Assembly (NCBI RefSeq): GCF_000758725.1
Contig: NZ_CP009428.1
Coordinates: 6,634,001 to 6,698,000, forward strand
From: Paenibacillus odorifer
GTDB taxonomy: Bacteria > Bacillota > Bacilli > Paenibacillales > Paenibacillaceae
Length of the DNA stretch: 64,000 nt
Direction: 5' to 3'
The position numbers and the translations under genes are program-made. Below the pieces are notes generated by a model. The model saw only the letters and a list, made by a program, of their open reading frames with translations. It did not search any database and was not told the DNA's origin. Every line of letters begins with the position of its first letter. Positions within the stretch are counted from its first letter, which is position 1. Below, one piece after another: positions 34,033 through 42,586 of the stretch.

Positions 34033-34085
34033 AAAAAACACCCTACTGCCCACTCCCACAAGGGAAAGCAAACAATAAGGTGTTT
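34033..34085 (-). terminator. Terminator of the HK-RR gene
   Basis: On the minus strand AAACACC pairs with GGTGTTT around a long loop that can itself pair (CTTTCCC with GGGAG). The stem is followed by a run of T. It lies 33 bp past the stop of the kinase-regulator gene. Confidence 0.65.
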
Positions 34086-34117
34086 CTCAATTTTAACTGA
34101 TTTAGATTTAGTCAGCG

Positions 34118-35908
34118 TTAATCCGAAATGCCAAAAGCCTTCTCGACTGCCTCCTCACGGTTTCGTACCCCGAGCTTAGCATAGATGGTGGACGCGTAAT
34201 TTCTCACCGTTCCATCGGACAGATATAGTTTAGCGGCAATAGATTTATAACGCATTCCCTTCGAGAGGCATTCTAGAATCTCCAGCTCACGCGAGGTCAG
34301 CCCATATTCATTATTCTTCTCCGTCGGCGGCGCCTCTGAAGCTGGATGCATCTCATAGTGATCAATTAATACATTCGTAATATCGGGTGTAATCATCTTT
34401 ACGCCCCGATGTACGAGACGTATTCCTTCGAACAGCTCCTGCGGCTCGGTAGACTTTAACAAGTAACCATCTGCCCCATTTTGCAGTGCCTCGACTGCCA
34501 TATCTGCTTCTTGAAAAGTAGTCAGGATCAACACTCGTACCCCTGGCCACTTTTGCTTAATAAGCTTAGTCGCTTCTGCACCGTCCATGCCTGGCATATT
34601 TAAGTCCATCAGCACCACGTGAGGTTGTTCCTGCTCGCAGAGGCTTATTGCTTGTTCACCATTCTCAGCTAACCCAATAATCGCAAAATCCGGCTCCTGC
34701 TCTAGAATAATTCGCAGACTATCGCGGATATAGGGTTGATCATCCACCAGCAATAAACGAACCGTTTCCTCCTGTATCTCTTCAAGCCTTGGTAAACTGC
34801 AGGTCACTAAGGTTCCTTCCCCTGGCTTAGAGTAGAAATACACCTGTCCTTGCAAGTTGGAGGCACGCTCCTTCATCGCATTGACACCAAATCCTGCTTT
34901 TAAATCTTCAGTGCCTAATCCATTATCCTGCACATCCAGCCGAATCAACTTCTCTTCATAATGTAAGCTGATGACAATTTCAGTGGCGTGACCATGACGT
35001 GCAGCGTTGGTTATCGACTCCTGCAAACATCTGTATAGTGCCATTTGGGCCTGCTTAGATACTGTATACGGCTCTCCGAATGTTCTTAAGCGAATCTTAA
35101 CCTTGGAGAAGGTCTGGAAGTCATCCACTAATTTCTGTAGGGACTGCATAAGCGTCATTGCATCCTCCGAAGCGCCCACATGGTGCAAATATCGCCGAAC
35201 ATCATCCAAGCCATTGCGGGTTAGCTTTAACAAGGCATCTATTTTGTGCTCTCCTTCAGAGGTGTTCACCTCCGAACGTAAAGTCTCTAGCCCCATAATA
35301 ATTGAAGTATAAGAATGCCCCACCGTATCATGCAGATCTTTGGATAAACGATCTCGTTCTTCCAGAAGTGTCATACGTTCAACTTGCGAGATATACTGCT
35401 CTAAAACAGCATTTTGCTCCTTAATAATTCTACCCTGCTTGTGATTCACCACTAGTAAATGAAAAGCGAACCCAAGCGTATACACTAAACCCATGTTAAA
35501 AATCATTGATACAGCATCCATTTGTTGTGACAATCTAGATAACATAATTGGAATCAAAATGACCGTGATCGGAGCTGTCCAACGATAGGACTTCTCTGCA
35601 CTATTGCTGGCAATCATAAAAGCGATAGGCAGAAAAGTTACGTACGATTCAGGAAACAAAGCAGCCAAATATAAGCAAAGTCCACCCGAAAAGAGGATCT
35701 CCGCCATCAGATAATACTTGTAGTGCAGCTGCAAACAAAACCAAGGCACAGAAAAAGAGACCACGCCCCAAACAAACGCGATCCAGAACGGAATCGTAAA
35801 ATCCTCCGAAAGATAACACATGGTGACCAAAAAAGAAGTAGAAAAACAAATCCGAAACAGGAGGACGAGCCAATCGTACCAGAACCACTGTTTGACCAGA
35901 TTAAACAA
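34118..35908 (-). CDS. Fused histidine kinase-NarL response regulator
   Basis: A 596-aa single polypeptide. The N-terminal half has about five or six membrane segments (1-160) and a HisKA_3 domain with His in DLHDTVGHSYTS (about 193), then HATPase_c (about 280-375). It runs without a stop into a NarL-type regulator: receiver with Asp in VVLMDLNMPGMDG (about 436) and LuxR helix-turn-helix (about 530-590). The start is TTG at 35908 with AGGGGG 7 nt upstream. An AGGAGG sequence lies inside the fusion joint, just before the receiver, where a separate regulator gene would have its ribosome binding site. Recent fusion or internal initiation are both possible. Confidence 0.88.
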   Translation of the reverse strand: MFNLVKQWFWYDWLVLLFRICFSTSFLVTMCYLSEDFTIPFWIAFVWGVVSFSVPWFCLQLHYKYYLMAEILFSGGLCLYLAALFPESYVTFLPIAFMIASNSAEKSYRWTAPITVILIPIMLSRLSQQMDAVSMIFNMGLVYTLGFAFHLLVVNHKQGRIIKEQNAVLEQYISQVERMTLLEERDRLSKDLHDTVGHSYTSIIMGLETLRSEVNTSEGEHKIDALLKLTRNGLDDVRRYLHHVGASEDAMTLMQSLQKLVDDFQTFSKVKIRLRTFGEPYTVSKQAQMALYRCLQESITNAARHGHATEIVISLHYEEKLIRLDVQDNGLGTEDLKAGFGVNAMKERASNLQGQVYFYSKPGEGTLVTCSLPRLEEIQEETVRLLLVDDQPYIRDSLRIILEQEPDFAIIGLAENGEQAISLCEQEQPHVVLMDLNMPGMDGAEATKLIKQKWPGVRVLILTTFQEADMAVEALQNGADGYLLKSTEPQELFEGIRLVHRGVKMITPDITNVLIDHYEMHPASEAPPTEKNNEYGLTSRELEILECLSKGMRYKSIAAKLYLSDGTVRNYASTIYAKLGVRNREEAVEKAFGISD

Positions 35909-36189
35909 GACATTTCCCCCTATATACTCTGCTGACTTAATCTTTATTATAGTGTAACCCCTTAAGGACTCACTAGTTACAAAAAGTCATGAGTTGAGAT
36001 GACATTTTTACTAATGGTGTAATTAGTGTAATTGATCATTCAATGTCCCTCTGAATAAGCAGCTTTTTAAAGCAAAGCCCAGACTGTATGATAGTACATA
36101 TTATTTGTCCATAAAATTGTAGTAAACCAATCAAACCAATAGGTCCGTAAATTTTATAACGTATGACCAGTATCGGGGGAATAATAACT

Positions 36190-36798
36190 ATGTTAGCCGC
36201 ACTACTTCATGGCATTGCACTAGCCTTTGGATTAATTCTTCCACTTGGCGCACAAAATGTCTTTGTATTTAACCAAGGGGCCTCGCAGCCACATTTTAAA
36301 AAAGCCATTCCCGTTATTGTTACAGCCGCTTTATGCGATACCCTGCTTATTTTATTAGCCGTATTAGGTGTTTCAGTCCTTGTGTTTGCCATCCCCGTTC
36401 TGCAGACCGCTTTATTTGCTGTAGGACTTTTATTTCTTTTGTATATGGGATGGTCTATCTGGAAAAGTACACCGGCATCGTCAGCGCAAGACGCAACCCC
36501 TTTATCCTCCAAAAAACAAATCCTGTTCGCGCTGTCCGTTTCTTTATTAAATCCACATGCGATTTTGGATACTATTGGCGTTATCGGCACTAGCTCGCTT
36601 AGTTACACAGGTGTAGACAAAGTTGTATTTGCTGGCGCGACTATCCTAGTGTCATGGATTTGGTTCTTTGGGCTGGCTGTAGCCGGAAAAACCGTAGGAC
36701 AAATCGACTCAAGTGGCAAAATCATGCGGATCATTAATAAGATCTCCGCGATCATTATCTGGACCGTTGCTGCTTATATTGCCTTCAAGCTTTTTTAA
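36190..36798 (+). CDS. LysE/ArgO-family amino acid exporter
   Basis: A protein of about 202 aa with six membrane segments, of the LysE/RhtB exporter superfamily. Typical features are FGLILPLGAQNVFVFNQG near the N-terminus and LLNPHAILDTIGVIG in the second half, which points to the ArgO/LysE (basic amino acid) branch. The start at 36190 is set by GGGGGA 9 nt upstream; the ATG at 36163 precedes that site. No riboswitch or LysR-type activator is seen beside it. Confidence 0.85.
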   Translation: MLAALLHGIALAFGLILPLGAQNVFVFNQGASQPHFKKAIPVIVTAALCDTLLILLAVLGVSVLVFAIPVLQTALFAVGLLFLLYMGWSIWKSTPASSAQDATPLSSKKQILFALSVSLLNPHAILDTIGVIGTSSLSYTGVDKVVFAGATILVSWIWFFGLAVAGKTVGQIDSSGKIMRIINKISAIIIWTVAAYIAFKLF

Positions 36799-36812
36799 AT
36801 GGAGGAAAAAGA

Positions 36813-36860
36813 ATGCCGTACACGAATTTGCCGTATAATTATGTCCAATTTACACCATAA
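36813..36860 (+). other. Possible 15-codon ORF with strong ribosome binding site
   Basis: GGAGGAAAAAGA directly precedes an ATG that opens a 15-codon frame (MPYTNLPYNYVQFTP) ending in TAA. It lies 14 bp after the LysE gene. It may be a short translated peptide, the remnant of a lost gene, or chance. No family is recognised. Confidence 0.3.
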
Positions 36861-36946
36861 TGTACTAGAATTTTGACTTACGGCGCAGAATGAGGTACAT
36901 TACAATTTGGACGAACAATTAACAAACAAAAATACTATAATGTTCG
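36843..36946 (+). promoter_or_regulatory. PurBox-like pair and inverted repeat upstream of guaC
   Basis: CGAACAAT (36912-36919) and AATGTTCG (36939-36946) form an inverted pair like the PurBoxes of the B. subtilis PurR regulon, to which guaC belongs. The second overlaps a TATAAT box (36936-36941). Just upstream, GTCCAA...TAATGTAC (36843-36865) is repeated in inverse as GTACATTA...TTGGAC (36895-36912), a further dyad of unknown use. Confidence 0.6.
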
Positions 36947-36964
36947 CATTTAGAGGTGTAAATT

Positions 36965-37948
36965 ATGAAAGAAGTATTCGATTATGAAGATATTCAATTA
37001 ATTCCTGCAAAATGTATCGTAAACAGCCGTTCGGAGTGTGATACATCAGTCACCCTCGGTGGGCATAAATTTAGATTGCCGGTGGTACCTGCCAACATGC
37101 AAACCATCATTGATGAGAAGATCGCTATCTCCTTGGCGCAAAATGGCTATTTCTACATTATGCATCGTTTTGAACCGGAGAAACGTACGTCTTTCATCAA
37201 AGACATGCACTCCCGTGAATTAATCGCATCCATCAGCGTCGGAGTTAAAGAAGAAGAGTATGATTTCGTCGAACAATTATCCAAAGAACAGCTGGTTCCG
37301 GAATTCATTACAATTGACATTGCACATGGCCATTCCGAAGCAGTCATTCGGATGATCAAACATATTAAACAATACCTGCCTGCTAGTTTTGTTATTGCAG
37401 GAAATGTAGGAACACCTGAAGGCGTTAGAGAATTAGAAAACGCTGGGGCTGATGCTACTAAAGTTGGGATTGGACCAGGGAAGGTATGTATCACTAAGAT
37501 CAAAACTGGATTCGGTACAGGCGGCTGGCAGTTAGCTGCACTACGCTTGTGTGCCAAGGCTGCAAGCAAGCCTATTATTGCCGATGGAGGCATTCGCACA
37601 CACGGTGATATTGCTAAATCCGTACGATTTGGCGCTTCTATGGTCATGATTGGTTCACTATTTGCTGGTCATGAAGAATCTCCGGGTGAAACCATCGAAA
37701 TCGCTGGGAAGCTCTATAAAGAATACTTTGGCTCCGCTTCAGAATACCAAAAAGGTGAAAAGAAGAACGTCGAAGGTAAGAAAATTGCGGTTGAGCATAA
37801 GGGGGCTTTAGCAGAAACCCTAAGAGAAATGGAGCAGGATCTTCAATCCTCCATCTCTTATGCAGGTGGCAATAAATTAGAGGCTATCCGTAATGTGGAT
37901 TACGTTATCGTTAAGAACTCCATTTTTAATGGAGATAAAGTCTATTAA
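36965..37948 (+). CDS. guaC: GMP reductase
   Basis: A 327-aa enzyme that reduces GMP to IMP with NADPH, releasing ammonia. It has the IMPDH/GMPR TIM-barrel signature [20 protein letters not shown] with catalytic Cys (about residue 174), and [15 protein letters not shown] at the phosphate site. There are no CBS domains, and the length fits GMP reductase rather than IMP dehydrogenase. AGAGGTG precedes the ATG. PurBox-like sites overlap the promoter, so control by PurR is likely. It appears monocistronic. Confidence 0.95.
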   Translation: MKEVFDYEDIQLIPAKCIVNSRSECDTSVTLGGHKFRLPVVPANMQTIIDEKIAISLAQNGYFYIMHRFEPEKRTSFIKDMHSRELIASISVGVKEEEYDFVEQLSKEQLVPEFITIDIAHGHSEAVIRMIKHIKQYLPASFVIAGNVGTPEGVRELENAGADATKVGIGPGKVCITKIKTGFGTGGWQLAALRLCAKAASKPIIADGGIRTHGDIAKSVRFGASMVMIGSLFAGHEESPGETIEIAGKLYKEYFGSASEYQKGEKKNVEGKKIAVEHKGALAETLREMEQDLQSSISYAGGNKLEAIRNVDYVIVKNSIFNGDKVY

Positions 37949-37958
37949 TTGAATACAC

Positions 37959-37999
37959 AGGTGGGCAGGATGACTTAGGTCAATCTTGCTCACCTTTTT
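37959..37999 (+). terminator. Terminator of guaC
   Basis: AGGTGGGCA pairs with TGCTCACCT (one G-T pair) across a loop of about 19 nt, followed by a run of T. It lies 11 bp after the guaC stop. Confidence 0.8.
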
Positions 38000-38083
38000 T
38001 TATGAGAACGAGTTCCGCTGGCCTACTTTGGGGTAATGGTAAGAATAAACTTCTATTAGATCACAATAGAGAGGATTATCCTT

Positions 38084-38974
38084 ATGCGGCAAGCTATGAT
38101 TATTATTAACCCCTCATCCGGTAAAGAGGAAGCCAGCCAATATGTCAGATACGCAACAAGAGTCCTAAGTGACAAAGACTACTCCGTTACGATCAACGAG
38201 ACGGCAAAAGAACTAGACGCCACTCGTTATTCCATCACTGCTTGTGAGGAAGGTTATGACCTGGTTGTCTCTATCGGCGGGGATGGCACGCTTCACGAGA
38301 CCATTAATGGTCTTATCGATCAGGAACACCACCCAATATTAGGTGTGGTTCCTTTAGGAACGGCTAATGATTTCGCCCGTGCATTACAAATTCCACTGAA
38401 TCCCGAAATAGCCATTCAAACCCTTGCCTCCTCTAACCTAAAAAACGTAGATATCGGTCGCTTAAATGACCGCCTATTCGGCAACGTTGTTGCTGTAGGT
38501 TCAATTGCCGGATCATTATCCTCTGTATCCTCCGAAGATAAAACCAAACTCGGCTCATTGGCATACTTGAAAGAAGGTCTTAAACAACTTACAAGCCCTA
38601 CAGCCCACCCCCTTGTCATTCACCATGATGAACAAATATGGCAAGGAGACTCCTTACTCTTTCTCGCCGTATTAACCAACTCAGTCGGCGGGTTCGAGAA
38701 TCTAATACCGGATGCTGCGGTTGACGACGGTCTGCTTCATTGTTTTATTATTTTGGACCTCAGTATATTCAATACCATTACAGCCAGTATATCTTTACTG
38801 CTGGGTACCCTCAAAGATCATAAAGACGTTGTCTATTTCACAGCCCACAATGTAAGTGTAAGCTCTCCAGAAACCGTAAGAACCAATGTAGATGGCGAAG
38901 AAGGTCCAACTTTGCCTATTACACTAAGTGTTCTCCCTCGTCATATCCAAGTCATTGTGCCAGAAGTGGACTAA
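38084..38974 (+). CDS. YegS/BmrU-type diacylglycerol/lipid kinase
   Basis: A 296-aa lipid kinase of the diacylglycerol kinase catalytic superfamily. It has NPSSGK at the N-terminus (about 7-12), the nucleotide motif SIGGDGTLHETINGL (about 64-78), and PLGTANDFARAL. The C-terminal domain has the usual EGPTLPITLSVLPRHIQVIVP ending. It phosphorylates diacylglycerol or a related lipid at the membrane. It is transcribed alone and ends at the hairpin at 38981-39022. Confidence 0.9.
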   Translation: MRQAMIIINPSSGKEEASQYVRYATRVLSDKDYSVTINETAKELDATRYSITACEEGYDLVVSIGGDGTLHETINGLIDQEHHPILGVVPLGTANDFARALQIPLNPEIAIQTLASSNLKNVDIGRLNDRLFGNVVAVGSIAGSLSSVSSEDKTKLGSLAYLKEGLKQLTSPTAHPLVIHHDEQIWQGDSLLFLAVLTNSVGGFENLIPDAAVDDGLLHCFIILDLSIFNTITASISLLLGTLKDHKDVVYFTAHNVSVSSPETVRTNVDGEEGPTLPITLSVLPRHIQVIVPEVD

Positions 38975-38980
38975 CAAACA

Positions 38981-39022
38981 AAAAGCAGTCCGGAACTCAA
39001 AAAGTTCCAGACTGCTGCCCTT
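38981..39022. terminator. Bidirectional terminator
   Basis: GCAGTCCGGAAC and GTTCCAGACTGC form a stem with one mismatch between the convergent lipid kinase and MFS genes, with T/A-rich flanks. Confidence 0.8.
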
Positions 39023-39080
39023 AATTTATGGACGCCCCGATCCATATCTTCCTACTAATCCAATGACTAAGAAGTTATTT

Positions 39081-40262
39081 CTATTCCACTACAATAAATT
39101 TTTTACCTAATAACCACATTCCGCCGCTAATCCCTAAGAAATAAATAGGCATCGTCAGTAATGAACCATTATGAAGAGCGCTCATTCCCCACGTCGCCAA
39201 GCTAACAAGCAAATAATAGCCCAAGCTAAATATTGCGCCTGCTGTTCCTACAACATCCTGAAATTGAACAAGAGCAAGACTTAGACAATTAGGTAAAGCA
39301 ATCCCTGCACCCATTAATAGGACAAACAGCGTTATTAGAATACATACGATCACTATCATGTCCGGCAACGAGACAAGACTGCTTGCGATTGTTAATAGCA
39401 AGGCTCCGCCCGCCATTACTATACAGCCGATATGAATTATTTTTTCTGGGGCATAGAGGGTTAATAACCTTTTGGAGATCATTGCTCCTACAATCGACGC
39501 CAAAGCCACAATAATGCCGAGAAAACCATAGACTCCTGGCGAAATCTGAAAGTGTTCAATAAATATAAAAGGAGCTTCAGCATAATAGCTGAATAAGATT
39601 CCGTTAATGCCTCCAATTAGTAATCCAAACACCAATACACGTGGCAATGCGAGCATTTTTTTGACTATAGGCAGAATAGCCACCTTTTTTCTCATGGAAA
39701 CATCAGTGGTTTCTGGCAGCTTCCAAAAAGCATACATAAATAACAACACACTCATCATCACTAATGTAAAGAAAACCGCTCGAAAACCAAAAGCTTGATC
39801 CACCCATCCGCCAATTAACGGACCTACTGCGGGAGTAAAAGCAATGACCGCCGAGATTTGGGCAAACATAACATGCCGTTTATTCCCGGAGACACTCTCA
39901 CGAAGAATGGTTTGGGTAATAATCGAACCTGTTGCTGCCCCAAACGCTTGTATAAACCGGCTGACTAACAGCAGATGAATGGATTCTGAGTAAAAACACA
40001 TCAGGCTTCCCATACCGTATACAAGAACTCCAGCCAGCATGGAAGATCTCCGCCCGATGAAGTCAGACAACCAACCCCAGCTAAAAACACCTAAAGCAAA
40101 TCCAATAAAATATATACTTAACGTTAACTGTACAGAACTATTGGTGGACCCAAGTGCTACTGCGATATCCGGTAACGATGGGGTGTAAATCGTCTCACTA
40201 ATTTGCGGAAAAGCCACAAGAACAATCATTAAAAGTAACGATGGTGCTGCATATTTTTTCAT
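39081..40262 (-). CDS. Bcr/CflA-family MFS multidrug exporter
   Basis: A 393-aa transporter with 12 membrane segments. The motif after helix 2, GWLSDFIGRRSSMLAG, is the MFS loop 2-3 signature, and the pattern ISETIYTPSLPDIAVALG is typical of the Bcr/CflA (DHA1) drug exporters. Likely role: proton-driven efflux of drugs or metabolites. AGGAGGG lies 11 nt before the ATG. A short direct repeat is present upstream (40384-40409) and may be regulatory. Confidence 0.88.
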   Translation of the reverse strand: MKKYAAPSLLLMIVLVAFPQISETIYTPSLPDIAVALGSTNSSVQLTLSIYFIGFALGVFSWGWLSDFIGRRSSMLAGVLVYGMGSLMCFYSESIHLLLVSRFIQAFGAATGSIITQTILRESVSGNKRHVMFAQISAVIAFTPAVGPLIGGWVDQAFGFRAVFFTLVMMSVLLFMYAFWKLPETTDVSMRKKVAILPIVKKMLALPRVLVFGLLIGGINGILFSYYAEAPFIFIEHFQISPGVYGFLGIIVALASIVGAMISKRLLTLYAPEKIIHIGCIVMAGGALLLTIASSLVSLPDMIVIVCILITLFVLLMGAGIALPNCLSLALVQFQDVVGTAGAIFSLGYYLLVSLATWGMSALHNGSLLTMPIYFLGISGGMWLLGKKFIVVE

Positions 40263-40383
40263 CTTATTTTCGCCCTCCTACAAGCTTATATCCTCGAACA
40301 ACTACAAGAATATGAGCCTAGCTAGGGAAATGGGGGCATCATTATGGCAAGACGACTATAGATCATCATGTTAGAAAATCACC

Positions 40384-40409
40384 TTTCATTGTTATGCTTT
40401 CATTGTTAT
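40384..40409 (+). repeat. Short direct repeat upstream of the MFS gene
   Basis: TTTCATTGTTAT occurs twice with a 2-bp spacer (40384-40395 and 40398-40409), a 14-bp period. It lies in the gap 40263-40534, which otherwise holds only a terminator. It could be a regulator site. Confidence 0.4.
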
Positions 40410-40492
40410 ATAGGAGGGCTTACCCGAAAGATATCGGGCAAAGATTTGAGTTTCAATTATTCAACCAAAACATCATTATACACGGTAATAGA

Positions 40493-40528
40493 AAAGCTCT
40501 CAAACGAATCGCTTCGCCTGAGAGCTTA
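40493..40528 (-). terminator. Terminator of the DUF2798 gene
   Basis: AAGCTCTCA pairs with TGAGAGCTT around an 18-nt loop that can form a small inner hairpin (GAATCGCTTC). It lies 7 bp beyond the minus-strand stop codon. Confidence 0.7.
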
Positions 40529-40534
40529 TTTAGG

Positions 40535-41071
40535 TTAGGAATTTTGTTCTGATAATCCATGTATAGTTACGCCAACAGCGCTGGATTTCTTTTTGTCCTG
40601 AGAAGCATGTAGCTTTACCATCACAAATCTTGCAAACGGCTGTATTAATATACTTTCAGCGAACAGTGCAATCAGGAAATTTCTTGGCCAATTGGCTAAG
40701 AAGTGATTAAACGTTTGAGAACTCAACCCGTTTCCGATAATGTCTCCAATAAACGTCATACAAAATGACATCCCTAGTACGGTGAACAAGATACGGAATA
40801 GGATTTTGGCGTTGAAGCTATCTGTGGGTTGTGTGAATGTAGCTGTCAGCTTTTCGGCAATACGGCCAATAACAACAGGCTCAATAATCATGACAATTAC
40901 CCAAATGATCGGAAACACCTTAAGAATCGTTAAGGCAACCTCACCATTAAATTCTCCAACCCCTAAAATGATATTTATTGAAGACATAAACAGTACCGTC
41001 AGTGTACAAATGATTGCACCATATAATGCCCCCTCCTTACCGTTTCTTGGTAATCTTGCTTCTTGATTCAT
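40535..41071 (-). CDS. DUF2798 membrane protein
   Basis: A protein of about 178 aa with four membrane segments, of the DUF2798 type: two similar halves each with a pair of helices. Function is unknown. The start at 41071 is chosen because GAAAGGAAG lies about 7 nt upstream, and it overlaps the stop of the TetR gene by 4 bp (ATGA). Longer readings toward 41149 run into the TetR coding region. It is presumably the target or partner of that regulator. Confidence 0.8.
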   Translation of the reverse strand: MNQEARLPRNGKEGALYGAIICTLTVLFMSSINIILGVGEFNGEVALTILKVFPIIWVIVMIIEPVVIGRIAEKLTATFTQPTDSFNAKILFRILFTVLGMSFCMTFIGDIIGNGLSSQTFNHFLANWPRNFLIALFAESILIQPFARFVMVKLHASQDKKKSSAVGVTIHGLSEQNS

Positions 41072-41634
41072 GATGTTCTTCCTTTCAATATTGTCGGTAA
41101 TAGTTTGGCGATAGTTTTTAAGGGAGTTGTAGATTTTTGCGTTAGGCACAACATCATCGCCCCTTCAATCGAAGCCGTCATCCACAAAGCCATATCGGAG
41201 GCTGATTCCTGCGAATAACCTTCAGTTACAAGCTTATCGCAGTAAATTCGTTCCATGTTCTCATAGAGCAAGCTACATGCCTGGCGAACAGGTTCACTCA
41301 CCGTAGCCATTTCACTGACAATACTGCTAAAGGTATATCCGGTAATCGTGCCCTCAGTTTCTAAGTTGTGAACTAACTTGTCAATCATGGATTGTGTAGC
41401 TTCTAACGTCGATGGATGCTTTTTAAAAATATCCTCAATATCTATCGTAATTGCTTCATTTAAGCCCTTTAAACAAGCAATTAATAGTTCTTCTTTTCCA
41501 TTTGGAAAATGATGATAAAGCGCTCCTTTGGTCACATTACAGGCTTTTAAAATTTCACTCACGCCTACATTTTTATATCCTTTTTGCTGAAAAAGAAGTG
41601 TCGCCGTCTCAATCATTAGCGATTTTGTATCCAC
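41068..41634 (-). CDS. TetR-family regulator (LmrA/YxaF-like)
   Basis: A 188-aa regulator. The N-terminal helix-turn-helix (about 10-55) includes SEILKACNVTKGALYHHFPNGKEEL, characteristic of the LmrA/YxaF/QacR-like group, whose members usually control drug or stress genes. It is first in a two-gene operon with the DUF2798 membrane protein. A palindromic ACCGGT-centred element lies just upstream of its start. Confidence 0.9.
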   Translation of the reverse strand: MDTKSLMIETATLLFQQKGYKNVGVSEILKACNVTKGALYHHFPNGKEELLIACLKGLNEAITIDIEDIFKKHPSTLEATQSMIDKLVHNLETEGTITGYTFSSIVSEMATVSEPVRQACSLLYENMERIYCDKLVTEGYSQESASDMALWMTASIEGAMMLCLTQKSTTPLKTIAKLLPTILKGRTS

Positions 41635-41654
41635 AATAACGTACTCCCCCTAAC

Positions 41655-41674
41655 ATACCAACCGGTCTGTTTGT
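41655..41674. promoter_or_regulatory. Putative TetR operator
   Basis: ATACCAACCGGTCTGTTTGT is an imperfect dyad centred on ACCGGT, about 20-40 bp upstream of the TetR start. ACCGGT-centred dyads are common targets of this subgroup, so autoregulation is likely. Confidence 0.5.
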
Positions 41675-41869
41675 TATTATAACAATATAAAAATGATTAA
41701 TGTAAGTCTTTTTTGCTTTTTTTCAAAAAATATTTCATTATTTTCATTTATAACAGCAAAAAAAGCTTAGAAAATTGTGTCGAAAGTGGAATTGTTGCAG
41801 TATCACTTGGATTAATGATATCATTCTGAGGAAACTTATCTTACTTTAAATATGAAGGAGGAATACCCG

Positions 41870-41982
41870 GTGAAAAAGAGATCGCTAAAATATCTATCTT
41901 TTGGTATTGGGTATTCTACTGCTGTTTTTTTCTAGAATTAATTATTGATAGGATAGGTCTGTCAAAAATTAAAAGAAACTAA
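41870..41982 (+). pseudogene. Small membrane-peptide ORF interrupted at a T7 tract
   Basis: AAGGAGG lies 8 nt before a GTG that opens a short frame (VKKRSLKYLSFGIGYSTAVFF) stopping at 41933-41935, right after a run of seven T. With one extra T the frame continues as LELIIDRIGLSKIKRN to a stop at 41980-41982, giving a peptide of 37 residues with one membrane helix. This may be a frameshifted small gene, slippage-dependent expression, or chance. No family is recognised. It is the only gene-like element in the gap 41635-42047, apart from a hairpin at about 41993-42022. Confidence 0.4.
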
Positions 41983-42047
41983 AAAACAGCGGAGATATAT
42001 AACTTAGATCTCGTTATGTATCTTCTATTTAAAGGAGAATTCACAAA

Positions 42048-42449
42048 ATGAACTTAAATAATAATGTTATTACAAGATATAATCCAGAGAATATTGCTAA
42101 ACCGGTTGGTAACTATAGTCATGTAACAAAAATAAGTAGAAATGCTGAAATGTATGTATTTTCTGGCCAAATTGGAATCGATCAAAACAATCATATCCCT
42201 ACAGATTTTAACCAACAGGTAACAAATACGATGAGTAATATTGTTGAAGTCCTTTCTTCTCAAAGGCTAACACCTGATAATGTAATCAAAATCAACATTT
42301 GGGCTACGGAAGAAATCGATTGGAACCATTTCTATGAAATTTGGAATAAAGTATTCGGCATGACACCTCCTTCAATGACAATTGCTTATATTAAAGGATT
42401 AGGGTTACCTGAATTAAAAATTGAGTTAGATGTATGGGCTGCTGGTTAA
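42048..42449 (+). CDS. RidA/YjgF-family protein
   Basis: A 133-aa protein with the RidA fold: GNYSHVTKI at the start, YVFSGQIGID, and the C-terminal LPELKIELDVWA. Classic RidA enzymes hydrolyse enamine/imine intermediates using an Arg in the segment before the last strand (RVAVARLP-like). Here the corresponding stretch reads SMTIAYIKGLGLP with no Arg, so deaminase activity is doubtful. AAAGGAG precedes the ATG. It is apparently monocistronic and ends at the hairpin at 42490. Confidence 0.87.
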   Translation: MNLNNNVITRYNPENIAKPVGNYSHVTKISRNAEMYVFSGQIGIDQNNHIPTDFNQQVTNTMSNIVEVLSSQRLTPDNVIKINIWATEEIDWNHFYEIWNKVFGMTPPSMTIAYIKGLGLPELKIELDVWAAG

Positions 42450-42489
42450 ACCCTAAATCAAGAGGGAGTAATTTAATTTTCTGTACACA

Positions 42490-42527
42490 AAACGAGCCTT
42501 AGAAGCGATTCTAAAGGCTCGTTTTTC
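42490..42527 (+). terminator. Terminator of the RidA-like gene
   Basis: AACGAGCCTTAGAA pairs with TTCTAAAGGCTCGTT (one bulge), followed by TTTTC. It is about 40 bp past the stop. Confidence 0.85.
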
Positions 42528-42545
42528 TAACTACCCCTTTATACC

Positions 42546-42571
42546 AAAAAGGGCTCAGTTTCCTGAGCCCT
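42546..42571 (-). terminator. Terminator of the AGCS symporter gene
   Basis: AGGGCTCAG pairs with CTGAGCCCT around a 4-nt loop, followed on the minus strand by TTTTTGG. It lies 16 bp beyond the symporter stop codon. Confidence 0.85.
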
Positions 42572-42586
42572 CAAATACTTACCCTA

